From NCBI GenBank assembly GCA_030444405.1, contig JARFPM010000021.1, positions 1-33,690 of the forward strand: a DNA stretch of 33,690 nucleotides, in the 5' to 3' direction. Positions 9,051 to 16,357 of the stretch are shown here, in pieces. Made by a program: the position numbers and the translations under genes. Numbering within the stretch: position 1 is the stretch's first letter; each line of letters begins with the position of its first letter. The notes below the pieces were generated by a model that saw only the letters and a list, made by a program, of their open reading frames with translations, made no database searches and was not told the origin of the DNA. Source of the DNA: Nitrospira sp. Its GTDB lineage: Bacteria > Nitrospirota > Nitrospiria > Nitrospirales > Nitrospiraceae.

Positions 9051-9764
9051 GTGATCGATGCGAATACCGTCACGACGCCGGATTTGAACTCTCTCCACAT
9101 TCACGAGGGTGTGGTGCGTGTTTTTCCAGAACCGGTCCCCTATCTCATTGCGTGGGAAATACAGTCTCGCTTGCATGAGGAACGTCTCCTCGATCTCCAA
9201 GTGGATACGGTCCTGATTCTTGAACATCCACCCGTCTATACGCTCGGACGCAGGACCGGCCTGTCACATTGGGGAGGCAGTGAATTCGCACTATGCAAGG
9301 ATGGAGCGGAACTGTATCACGTGAACCGCGGTGGATCTGTGACCTTTCACGGCCCTGGACAGATTGTGGTCTACCCCGTAGTGAAACTTGATCGGTATGC
9401 AGCAGGGCCCAAGCAACTGGTCTGGTTACTGGAAGAGGTGATCATTCGGGTGCTTGGGCTCTGGAACATTACCGGCTGCCGTATTGCTGGTAAGCCAGGC
9501 GTGTGGGTCATGACGCCTGAGCCTCATAAGATCGCATTTCTGGGCATACGAATTGAGCATGGCGTGACATTGCACGGGTTCGCCCTGAACGTTGATTTGG
9601 ATCTGACACCGTTCCAACGGATCCATCCCTGCGGATTTCCTGATTGCCGTGTGACATCCATGGCGGCGGTATGCCAAACATCCGTCGCAGTTTGCGACGT
9701 CAAGCAAAAACTCGCTCAGACCTTCGCAACGGTGTTTGCCCTCAACCCGACGACTGTTGTATGA
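9051..9764 (+). CDS. lipB: Octanoyl-[acyl-carrier-protein]:protein N-octanoyltransferase
   Basis: LipB moves octanoyl from ACP to the lipoyl domains of 2-oxoacid dehydrogenases or GcvH, the first step of lipoate assembly. The 237-residue protein shows RGGSVTFHGPGQIVVYP (from residue 93), the general-base Lys160 in PHKIAFLGIR, and the thioester Cys194 in IHPCG, all at expected spacing. The GTG start at 9051 has a weak ribosome site. A GTG pair near 9108-9113 would start directly before the conserved core. The gene lies about 140 bases past the sigma terminator and 45 bases before the dehydrogenase gene. lipA is not in this window. Confidence 0.93.
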   Translation: MIDANTVTTPDLNSLHIHEGVVRVFPEPVPYLIAWEIQSRLHEERLLDLQVDTVLILEHPPVYTLGRRTGLSHWGGSEFALCKDGAELYHVNRGGSVTFHGPGQIVVYPVVKLDRYAAGPKQLVWLLEEVIIRVLGLWNITGCRIAGKPGVWVMTPEPHKIAFLGIRIEHGVTLHGFALNVDLDLTPFQRIHPCGFPDCRVTSMAAVCQTSVAVCDVKQKLAQTFATVFALNPTTVV

Positions 9765-9809
9765 CCGGCCAGTGTACAAAGATGCCTGGCGTTTGCGCAG
9801 AGGAATCCT

Positions 9810-11060
9810 ATGCTGGAACTTGATACACCGACCTTTCGCCTGGCAGTCGCACAGTTCGATCAGGCAGCAGAGGCGATGGGGCTTGACCCAAACCTCCGCG
9901 AACGCCTGAAACTTCCCCAGCGATCTCTCGTCGTCAGCCTTCCAGTTCGGATGGACGACGGGCACGTGGAGGTCTTCACGGGTTACCGTGTTCAACATGA
10001 TTCATCACGGGGTCCGTCCAAGGGAGGCGTGCGTTACCATCCCGACGTGAATCTCGGTGAAGTGGCCGCCCTTGCGATGTGGATGACGTGGAAATGTGCG
10101 TTGGCCGGTTTACCGTACGGAGGGGCCAAAGGCGGAGTGACGGTTGCGCCGAAACAACTGTCACTCGCCGAGTTACAGCGGCTGACCCGACGATACGCCG
10201 CGGAGATTTTCCCATTGATCGGTCCGGACAAGGATGTCCCGGCGCCAGACGTGGGAACCGATGCTCAGATCATGGCATGGATAATGGACACCTACAGCCA
10301 GCAAGTCGGCTACGCCGTTCCTGGAGTGGTGACCGGCAAACCGCTCTCGATCGGGGGGAGCTTGGGCCGTGAAGAAGCGACGGGACGTGGTGTCATCTAT
10401 GTAACGCAAGAGGCACTCCGTCACCTCAAGTTGTCGATTGAAAATGCCACCGTGGCGATTCAGGGATTTGGAAATGTCGGTTCACACACCGCTCGGATCA
10501 TGCAGCAACAAGGTGCGAGGGTTCTTGCCGTCAGCGATGTACATGGTGGAATTTACAACCCCAAGGGGTTGGATGTTATGGAATTGCTTCATCGGGATCC
10601 TAGCCAACCGCTGCATGACACCAAGCTGGGGGATGCGATCACAAATGAGGAGCTCCTGCGACTGGAGTGTACTGTTCTAGTACCCGCCGCCCTCTCGGAA
10701 CAGATCACTAGCAAGAATGCGGATTCTTTGAGGTGTCGGATCCTGTCAGAAGGCGCTAACGGTCCGACGACGCTGGAGGCCGACCGCATCCTTGCAGACA
10801 AAGGCATCTTCGTAATCCCCGATATTCTCGCCAACTCGGGCGGCGTTATCGTCTCGTACTTCGAATGGGTACAGGACCTTCAGCGCTTTTTTTGGAACGC
10901 AACAGACATTCAAAATCGGCTGCAAGACATCATCACGTCCGCCTTTCAGCGGACACTACATTTTTCTACCGAACGCCGAGTGTCGATGCGCATGGCCGCG
11001 CTCATGAGCGGAATCGATCAGGTCGCTCAAGCCCATCTCCAGCGAGGGCTCTATCCCTAG
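9810..11060 (+). CDS. gdhA: Glu/Leu/Phe/Val-family dehydrogenase (probable glutamate dehydrogenase)
   Basis: This 416-residue enzyme catalyses reversible oxidative deamination of an amino acid, most likely glutamate to 2-oxoglutarate and ammonium. The N-terminal substrate domain has GPSKGGVRYHP, the catalytic Lys107 (PYGGAKGGV) and Asp147 (PAPDVGTD). The nucleotide domain has GFGNVG at 219-224, followed by an acidic end (VSDVHG) that favours NAD. Length matches hexameric type-I-like bacterial and archaeal GDHs. Leu or Val activity cannot be excluded from motifs alone. AGAGGAA precedes the ATG. It follows lipB on the same strand, possibly sharing its promoter. In a nitrifier-like cell it would link ammonium to central carbon. 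Confidence 0.9.
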   Translation: MLELDTPTFRLAVAQFDQAAEAMGLDPNLRERLKLPQRSLVVSLPVRMDDGHVEVFTGYRVQHDSSRGPSKGGVRYHPDVNLGEVAALAMWMTWKCALAGLPYGGAKGGVTVAPKQLSLAELQRLTRRYAAEIFPLIGPDKDVPAPDVGTDAQIMAWIMDTYSQQVGYAVPGVVTGKPLSIGGSLGREEATGRGVIYVTQEALRHLKLSIENATVAIQGFGNVGSHTARIMQQQGARVLAVSDVHGGIYNPKGLDVMELLHRDPSQPLHDTKLGDAITNEELLRLECTVLVPAALSEQITSKNADSLRCRILSEGANGPTTLEADRILADKGIFVIPDILANSGGVIVSYFEWVQDLQRFFWNATDIQNRLQDIITSAFQRTLHFSTERRVSMRMAALMSGIDQVAQAHLQRGLYP

Positions 11061-11177
11061 CTTTGAGCCCCTCGTTCCTGGTCATGCACCCCGCTGTCCA
11101 GCTGCTTGCTCTACCGTTTTCCAGTGCGCTAGGCTGAGTCGCCATTCCCCCACCCCGAAGAGACAGAGGAGCCCCTC

Positions 11178-11471
11178 ATGACTCGACAGACCATCGCAAC
11201 GGCATGGGAACACCATTGTCAAGATAGCTGGCCTCAATTCTCAAGTCCGAATCAGGGGCAACTCATGACACTCGACACGGTTATCAGCGGCTGTGTCGTG
11301 TATTACTTGGATAGTCCTGATGGACTCGACGATCAACGGATTGCCATCGTCAACGATTGTTTGGGAGATCTTGATGATCTGACCGGGGAGTTGGACCCCG
11401 AGTCTCAAACCTATTTTCACCGCCTTCGGGAACTCGGTGAGATGCTGCTGAAGGCCGATCAACCAGCATGA
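11178..11471 (+). CDS. Uncharacterised acidic 97-residue protein
   Basis: A small, acidic, mostly helical-looking cytoplasmic protein with no signal peptide, membrane segment, Cys pair or motif I recognise. The C-terminal half (DLDDLTGELDPESQTYFHRLRELGEMLL) looks like an amphipathic helix-turn-helix hairpin. A good Shine-Dalgarno (AGAGGAG) precedes the ATG, which supports expression. It stands alone between gdhA (117 bases upstream) and a secreted-protein gene (160 bases downstream). No function is proposed. Confidence 0.75.
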   Translation: MTRQTIATAWEHHCQDSWPQFSSPNQGQLMTLDTVISGCVVYYLDSPDGLDDQRIAIVNDCLGDLDDLTGELDPESQTYFHRLRELGEMLLKADQPA

Positions 11472-11522
11472 CGCTGTGCTATTCCGCTCTCCATGGAATG
11501 CGCCTACCCGTCCGCGCGTTCC

Positions 11523-11551
11523 TTGCAGGTTCACTATCCGTTCGATACAAT
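11523..11551 (+). promoter_or_regulatory. Promoter for the secreted-protein gene
   Basis: TTGCAG (11523-11528), a 17-base spacer and TACAAT (11546-11551, 5 of 6) put a start near 11558 and leave a leader of about 75 bases before the ATG at 11632. A perfect 10-bp palindrome, GTGAGCTCAC (11621-11630), sits against the start codon where the ribosome site should be. It could be an operator or chance. Confidence 0.5.
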
Positions 11552-11631
11552 GCTAGCTATGTTCCTGAATACCCTACCACCTCCGAACACCCAGACACCC
11601 CATTGATTCACACGAAAGATGTGAGCTCACG

Positions 11632-12162
11632 ATGAGAACGAAGATGGTTCTGCGGATCGTTATATGGACCTGTATGAACGTGCTGGTCGCCATGAGCCTG
11701 GTGAGTGCGGAGCCGTATGAATTGAGTGAGAGTGACGTCACAGAACCAAAAGGTATTTCGAGCGCGACCGTCTCCCTCTACAGCGTGAAACTCGGGGATC
11801 CTGAAACGAAAGCCATCGATACATTAGTGAAGAAGACCCTCATAGGCATCAAGACGGAACAGGAAGCAGCATTCATTTTCCTGCTCGACCAGCGGAAACC
11901 GACCGGCCCCATGGCTGGAGTGCGTATTCAGGATGGGAAAGTTGATCTCATTTTCATCAACAATCGTTTTGCGCATAAAACTAGAGGCATCTTCCGAAAC
12001 GTACTCAACAGTGAAAGCCCTGAAGAAATCCGGAAGTTATTGGGGCAAGAGGAGTATGGTGACGAGAACGTCATGGGTGCAGTGCTGGCCTACGACAAGC
12101 AGGGGTTCCAAGTGAATTACCTCGGCAAAGACGTCAACATCGAATTTGCACAACCGCGTTAG
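11632..12162 (+). CDS. Uncharacterised secreted/periplasmic protein, 176 residues
   Basis: The N-terminus is a standard Sec signal peptide: basic start (MRTK), hydrophobic core to about residue 24, and cleavage after Val-Ser-Ala (26). The mature part, about 150 residues, is a mixed alpha/beta-looking domain with no Cys and no motif I know. It ends in a likely beta-rich segment. No clear Shine-Dalgarno is visible; the palindrome GTGAGCTCAC occupies that position. A candidate promoter lies 80 bases upstream and a short hairpin follows the stop. It faces the GspE-type ATPase gene convergently. No function is proposed. Confidence 0.7.
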   Translation: MRTKMVLRIVIWTCMNVLVAMSLVSAEPYELSESDVTEPKGISSATVSLYSVKLGDPETKAIDTLVKKTLIGIKTEQEAAFIFLLDQRKPTGPMAGVRIQDGKVDLIFINNRFAHKTRGIFRNVLNSESPEEIRKLLGQEEYGDENVMGAVLAYDKQGFQVNYLGKDVNIEFAQPR

Positions 12163-12174
12163 TTCCCGTACTGC

Positions 12175-12200
12175 TCCACCAATCTATCGGTGGACTTTTC
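12175..12200. terminator. Short hairpin between convergent genes
   Basis: TCCACC (12175-12180) pairs with GGTGGA (12189-12194) over an 8-base loop and is followed on the plus strand by CTTTTC. It lies 12 bases past the stop of the secreted-protein gene and 14 bases before the end of the convergent ATPase gene. The 6-bp stem is weak. Confidence 0.4.
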
Positions 12201-12207
12201 TCAAGGA

Positions 12208-13950
12208 TCAAATCGCCACTCGGAACACTTCTTCGACGGTGGTCTCTCCCATGAACGCCTTGGCCAGTCCGTCTTGAAACATGGTCTTCATCCCTTTCAT
12301 GATAGCGGTCGAGCGAATGAACGATGCCGGCCTTCGCTGCATGATCAGATCTCGAATATCTTCATCGACTTCAAACAGCTCGAACAGACCCACACGACCG
12401 GTGAAACCGCTTCCCTGACATTGTGCGCAACCTTTTCCTTGATACAATCGAACGCCGCTAAGCCCATCATGTGTTGTTCGAAGGATGCCTTGCCGCTGTA
12501 ACATGGCAACGGTCTCGGAATAGTCGCTCCTGGATTGAATGGATTCTAGGGCCCGCGCGCTAGGGGGCACACTTTCCCGGCAGTTCTTGCAAATTCGTCG
12601 AACCAGCCGTTGCGCCACCACAAGAGATAACGACGACGACAGCAGATACGGTTCCACACCAATGTCGAGCAGTCGAGGAACGCTTCCGGTCGCATCGTTC
12701 GTGTGTAGCGTGGACAGGAGGAGCCGGCCAACCAGGGCAGCTTGGACGGCAATCTCCGCAGTTTCGCGGTCGCGAATCTCTCCGACCATGATCACGTCTG
12801 GGTCTTGGCGAAGGAGCGCCCTCAGGCCCGTGGAAAATAGAACGCCCGTTTGATGATTTACTTGGGTCTGGTTGACTCGGGGGATCGAATACTCAACGGG
12901 TTCTTCAATCGTTGAAATATTGACGATGTTCTGTCGCTCTGTCCCAATCCGCATCAGCATGGCATAGAGCGTGGTCGACTTGCCCGATCCGGTAGGACCA
13001 GTGATGAGCACCATACCGAACGGCCGGAGAATATTGCGAAGCACGATTTCATAGTCCGAGGGGATCAAACCAAGATCCTCCAGATCGATAAGGACATTGT
13101 CCTTTGAGAGGATCCGGAGCACAAGCTTTTCACCCCATTGCGTAGGAACCGAGGCCACGCGAAGATCTATTTTGAACCCGTCGAGATCGGCCTCGAATCG
13201 CCCGTCTTGTGGAATGCGACGCTCATCGATCCGCATCCCGGACAAAATCTTAATGCGCGAGACCAGAGGGAGATGGAGCATCGACGCCAGACTGAAGACT
13301 TCACGCATCACTCCATCCACGCGGTAACGGATTACGGTTTCAAGCTCAAACGGTTCGATATGGATGTCGGATGCCCGTGTGACAGCGGCGTAGAGCAGGA
13401 TGCGCTGAGCGGCCTCCACGATGGTGGATTCGTTGGCCTCCTGCTGCCTGGCTGGAGTCAGGTCGGTAGTCTTCTCCGTCGTCGCTCGATCGAGAATTTC
13501 TCGCAGTTCTTTCCTATATAAGAGCTGGGCGCGCTTGATCGCAGCCTCCGTGGCCAAGAAGGGACGTACGCGCAGGCCTGTCAGCCGTTCCACCTCATTC
13601 ACGACTTTCAGCTCCCGAGGATCCATCATGGCCACGTGCAACTGTGTTCCCTCGCGCTCGAACGGGATAAGGACTTGTTTACGTGCGAAGGTCTCTTGCA
13701 ACAAATTGATTGCATCGCTCTTGACCTGGCCGATCTTCAAATCAACAAAACTGACATTCCAACTACGCGCAAGTTGGTCCAACAGGAAAACCTGCGGGAT
13801 TCGGCCTTGCTCGACCAAGGTGTGCATGAGCGGCACTCTCAGTCGCTTGGCCAACTTGGCCGCTCTCTCGAAGTCCGTCTGGTCGATAACCCCGAGATTT
13901 TCTACGAACAATGATCGAAGTTCTTCTTCGTTGATCAGTAATTCCGCCAT
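12208..13950 (-). CDS. GspE/PilB-family assembly ATPase with N-terminal MshEN-like domain
   Basis: A 580-residue secretion/pilus ATPase that powers pseudopilus or type IV pilus polymerisation at the inner membrane. The N-terminal T2SSE_N/MshEN-like region is residues 5-150, with an RLRVPLMHTLVEQG stretch resembling the c-di-GMP-binding repeat. The ATPase core has Walker A GPTGSGKST (318-326), an Asp box with acidic Glu349/350, Walker B VIMVGEIRD (386-394) and a His box STLHTND. A tetracysteine zinc site comes from Cys454/457 and Cys508/511. The start overlaps the response-regulator stop by one base (TGATG), indicating coupling. No other pilus or T2SS gene is in the window, so the machine it serves is unknown. 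PilB, GspE or MshE are all possible. Confidence 0.9.
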   Translation of the reverse strand: MAELLINEEELRSLFVENLGVIDQTDFERAAKLAKRLRVPLMHTLVEQGRIPQVFLLDQLARSWNVSFVDLKIGQVKSDAINLLQETFARKQVLIPFEREGTQLHVAMMDPRELKVVNEVERLTGLRVRPFLATEAAIKRAQLLYRKELREILDRATTEKTTDLTPARQQEANESTIVEAAQRILLYAAVTRASDIHIEPFELETVIRYRVDGVMREVFSLASMLHLPLVSRIKILSGMRIDERRIPQDGRFEADLDGFKIDLRVASVPTQWGEKLVLRILSKDNVLIDLEDLGLIPSDYEIVLRNILRPFGMVLITGPTGSGKSTTLYAMLMRIGTERQNIVNISTIEEPVEYSIPRVNQTQVNHQTGVLFSTGLRALLRQDPDVIMVGEIRDRETAEIAVQAALVGRLLLSTLHTNDATGSVPRLLDIGVEPYLLSSSLSLVVAQRLVRRICKNCRESVPPSARALESIQSRSDYSETVAMLQRQGILRTTHDGLSGVRLYQGKGCAQCQGSGFTGRVGLFELFEVDEDIRDLIMQRRPASFIRSTAIMKGMKTMFQDGLAKAFMGETTVEEVFRVAI

Positions 13951-14339
13951 CAGTTCCGTCCTTGAATGAGTGCCGTTTCAACCTGTTTGACCAACTCACC
14001 GAGAGAAAACGTAGACTTATTGAAATAGGCGACCGCTCCAAGGCTCAGCGCTTCTTGCTTATCCCGATCCTGGGCAAGGCTGCTCAACACAATCACGGGT
14101 ATGGACGATGTCTGGGCATCTTGCTTGAGTGTCTGAAGCACGTCGAACCCCTGGACCTTCGGCATGATCAGATCGAGCACGATGATATCGGGCTGTTCCG
14201 AACGAATGAGGCGAAGAGCCTCCTCTCCGTCGGAAGCTGTCGATACAACATAACCATGACGACGCAGGGTCGTTTCAGTCGCCTTGCGAAGCATCCGGTC
14301 ATCATCCGCCACGACAATCTTTCCCACTGGTGCATCCAT
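13950..14339 (-). CDS. Single-domain response regulator (CheY-like receiver)
   Basis: A 129-residue protein consisting only of a receiver domain. The acidic pocket is Asp12-Asp13-Asp14, the phospho-acceptor is Asp56 (VLDLIMP), the switch Ser86 lies in VIVLSS and the invariant Lys is 108. There is no output domain, so it must act by protein contact or as a phosphorelay intermediate. It is translationally coupled (TGATG) to the GspE/PilB-type ATPase and lies 38 bases after a stand-alone HPt gene, which suggests it signals to or through both. A kinase is not encoded here. Confidence 0.92.
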   Translation of the reverse strand: MDAPVGKIVVADDDRMLRKATETTLRRHGYVVSTASDGEEALRLIRSEQPDIIVLDLIMPKVQGFDVLQTLKQDAQTSSIPVIVLSSLAQDRDKQEALSLGAVAYFNKSTFSLGELVKQVETALIQGRN

Positions 14340-14377
14340 TCCTTAGCCTATTTGTCTGCAGAGAAAATCTCCGCAAG

Positions 14378-14806
14378 CTACGAGACAATCTGCCAATCTA
14401 TCTTCTTGAGATGTTCGAGCACATGCGACAACTCATGTACCATTCGCGGTAAGAGAGCAGCGGCCTCTGAAACTTGTCCGCTTCGCCCGAGATATTCCAT
14501 CTCCTGCGTCAGCGCTTTGGCCTGATCCGCCCCAAAGCAGGAGACCATTCCCTTGAGGCTATGCGCAACTTGCCTAATCAGATTTGAATTACCTTCCCAT
14601 ACAGCCAGCTCCAGCTCCTTCATCCGCTGCGGGCAGTCCTCGACAAACGTCTCCGTGATTTCGGCGAGCAACGATCGATCCCCGTCCGCCCAGCGTAGGG
14701 CCGATGAACAGTCAACGGGTGTGGCCGGGGTAACGTTTGGGATATTTCCTGAAGCCATCGATTTGAGCTGACCTATGGCACGATCCGCATCAATGCGAAC
14801 CTGCAC
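14378..14806 (-). CDS. Histidine-containing phosphotransfer (HPt) protein
   Basis: A 142-residue four-helix HPt protein with the phospho-acceptor His82 in AHSLKGMVSCFG and the usual flanking helices (about 45-135). HPt proteins pass phosphate between receiver domains of hybrid kinases and response regulators. The start is uncertain: GTG at 14806 (GGGAA upstream) gives 142 residues, while ATG at 14758 gives 126 and still includes the whole domain. The two genes downstream, a lone receiver and a secretion/pilus ATPase, form a natural three-gene unit with it. Confidence 0.9.
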   Translation of the reverse strand: MQVRIDADRAIGQLKSMASGNIPNVTPATPVDCSSALRWADGDRSLLAEITETFVEDCPQRMKELELAVWEGNSNLIRQVAHSLKGMVSCFGADQAKALTQEMEYLGRSGQVSEAAALLPRMVHELSHVLEHLKKIDWQIVS

Positions 14807-14823
14807 CGGATTCCCGTTGTATA

Positions 14824-14866
14824 TCGGTAGCCTTAATCGATGACTTGAGCCGACCCTGGCTACCGA
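14824..14866. other. 9-bp inverted repeat upstream of the HPt gene
   Basis: TCGGTAGCC (14824-14832) is the exact complement of 14858-14866 across a 25-base loop, in the 95-base gap between the dacA-type gene and the HPt gene. There is no T-run on the minus strand. It could be a transcript end, a regulator binding site or a leader structure. Confidence 0.4.
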
Positions 14867-14901
14867 CTCACGACTAGATGCTTAACAAACAGATGCAGCG
14901 G

Positions 14902-15834
14902 CTATTGGAGGGGGCCGGTGAGGCGAAAACCGTAATCGATCAGGCTCTTGGCAGTATTCCAACGTCGGTTGGAGTTGAGGATGACGAGCAGGAGATCTCT
15001 CCCATCTTGGGAAACCTTGGCGATCAGACAGCGACCAGCTTTTGAAGTGAACCCCGTCTTCACCCCTTCCACACCGGGGATGCGTCCAAGCAAACGGTTC
15101 GTATTGTGGAGGACATATGCACGATACCCGCTGACGGGCGTGATAATTTCTCGTTCTTCTCTCACGAGCTCCCGGAACCCGGCATTCCTCATGGCCACTT
15201 CGCTGAGCTTCGCGAGGTCTTCTGCCGTCGAGTAGTGGTCTGGGCCGTCGAAACCGCATCCATTGCTGAAGTGCGTGTCCGATAATCCAAGGGCAACAGT
15301 CTTGGCGTTCATCAACTTCACAAACTGCTCTTCATCGCCTCCGACATGCTCAACAGCCGCCAGACAGGCATCATTGGCCGACACCATCATCATCGCCTTG
15401 AGCAAATCGCCAAGGCGGAACACTTCCCCGACTCTCAGCCGCAGGTGAGTCTTGGGCGCTCTCGCCGCATTCCTGCTCACTGTTACCAGATCATCCAGGC
15501 GGCCTTTCTCAAGAATGATTAGTGCCGACATAATCTTAGTCAGACTGGCCGGCGACAGACGTTTCTCCACCTCGTGCTCGAACAGGATACGGCCTGATCG
15601 CAATTCCTTCAGGAGAATGCTGTGTGCCGGGATTCGCTTCCATGGGAGAGGTGGCGGAACATAACTGACAGGATGGGTGGTCTGGTTCCGAGACTGATGC
15701 TCCATCCCCGTGGCTGGGCATATCGAGAACGCGAGGAACGAAAGAGAGACGACCAAAACTAGGACAAGGCGGGGGGAGGCACCGCCCCGGCTATGTCTGT
15801 GATAATCGGGCGGGATATGGTCGTACCGTGCCAC
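14902..15834 (-). CDS. D-alanyl-D-alanine carboxypeptidase (PBP5/DacA type, peptidase S11)
   Basis: This enzyme trims the terminal D-Ala from peptidoglycan stem pentapeptides in the periplasm. All three penicillin-binding motifs are present: Ser97-Leu-Thr-Lys100, Ser152-Ala-Asn154 and Lys259-Thr-Gly. An N-terminal hydrophobic segment (about residues 22-40) acts as signal or anchor. The protein ends soon after the catalytic domain (310 residues) and lacks the beta-rich C-terminal domain and amphipathic anchor of E. coli PBP5. It therefore resembles shorter DacB/DacF-like S11 enzymes. The GTG start has GAGGCGG upstream. It follows the zinc-ribbon gene by 15 bases in the same operon. Confidence 0.92.
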   Translation of the reverse strand: MARYDHIPPDYHRHSRGGASPRLVLVLVVSLSFLAFSICPATGMEHQSRNQTTHPVSYVPPPLPWKRIPAHSILLKELRSGRILFEHEVEKRLSPASLTKIMSALIILEKGRLDDLVTVSRNAARAPKTHLRLRVGEVFRLGDLLKAMMMVSANDACLAAVEHVGGDEEQFVKLMNAKTVALGLSDTHFSNGCGFDGPDHYSTAEDLAKLSEVAMRNAGFRELVREEREIITPVSGYRAYVLHNTNRLLGRIPGVEGVKTGFTSKAGRCLIAKVSQDGRDLLLVILNSNRRWNTAKSLIDYGFRLTGPLQ

Positions 15835-15849
15835 AAACGACCGCCTCTT

Positions 15850-16038
15850 TTAGAATATGAACGATTCACGCACTTTATCACCTTTCCGCCCACTATCAAG
15901 AACTTTATAAAAAAATCGGAGGAGATCGGCCAGGTCAATCCAGAACCCGCAATTGAGGCACCGTGCGTATATCCGTCTGTTGATGAGGGTATAGTGGCGT
16001 TCCACGAGCATGAACCCTTTGCACTTGAGGCACTGCAT
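15850..16038 (-). CDS. Small zinc-ribbon protein, 62 residues
   Basis: ATG at 16038 gives a 62-residue protein with two Cys-x-x-Cys knuckles (Cys3/Cys6 and Cys28/Cys31) separated by a basic strand region. This is the pattern of a rubredoxin-like or zinc-ribbon fold, followed by a hydrophobic/aromatic helix (LADLLRFFYKVL) and a basic tail. The same frame stays open further upstream, but that part is antisense-like overlap with the preceding membrane-protein gene, so I do not use it. GGGAA and GGAG lie within the 20-base gap before the ATG. Function unknown; a DNA-, RNA- or protein-binding role is only a guess. Confidence 0.65.
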   Translation of the reverse strand: MQCLKCKGFMLVERHYTLINRRIYARCLNCGFWIDLADLLRFFYKVLDSGRKGDKVRESFIF

Positions 16039-16058
16039 ACATTTCCCATTCTCTCCGA

Positions 16059-16265
16059 TTACCGAAGGCGATTCATGATTAAGGCGACGCACCCAGCGAG
16101 CAAACCGCCGCCGATGAGCGTCGTTCCAAAATACACGAATACGTTCGTACCCCCAGAGGGTTGCGTTCCTTCCCATAAGTCTCGGACTCCACCCTGGACC
16201 ATGAGGACCGAGAGTGTCATCAGAGCCCCAATCATGAACCACCATGCAAAGGATCGAAGTGCCAT
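16059..16265 (-). CDS. Small two-helix membrane protein, 68 residues
   Basis: Two hydrophobic segments (about residues 5-24 and 43-64) flank a short polar loop containing a DLWEGTQPSGGT stretch, so both ends should lie on the same side of the membrane. It is first in an operon with a zinc-ribbon protein and a DacA-type carboxypeptidase, 33 bases behind a near-consensus promoter. The Shine-Dalgarno is weak. No family recognised; an envelope role is suggested only by its neighbours. Confidence 0.65.
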   Translation of the reverse strand: MALRSFAWWFMIGALMTLSVLMVQGGVRDLWEGTQPSGGTNVFVYFGTTLIGGGLLAGCVALIMNRLR

Positions 16266-16304
16266 CGTAATGCCCGAAATCTTGGGCTGTTTTACCCGAC
16301 GGTC

Positions 16305-16333
16305 ACTCTAGCGAAGGCCCTCCTGGCTGTCAA
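16305..16333 (-). promoter_or_regulatory. Near-consensus sigma-70 promoter
   Basis: On the minus strand, TTGACA (16333-16328, perfect) is followed after 17 bases by TAGAGT (16310-16305). The predicted start is near 16298, 33 bases before the ATG of the small membrane protein at 16265. It should drive the three-gene membrane protein / zinc ribbon / carboxypeptidase operon. Confidence 0.7.
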
Positions 16334-16357
16334 GAATAGACGGCGAACGCTCGCTTC

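Noticed and set aside
8944-9054. 36-codon plus-strand frame overlapping the lipB GTG by GTGA
   Set aside because: No Shine-Dalgarno and no recognisable peptide; the overlap alone is not enough.
16039-16245. Long N-terminal extension of the zinc-ribbon frame (131 residues in total)
   Set aside because: It overlaps the whole two-helix membrane-protein gene in another frame, has low-complexity coding character, and the Cys motifs begin right after the internal ATG at 16038.
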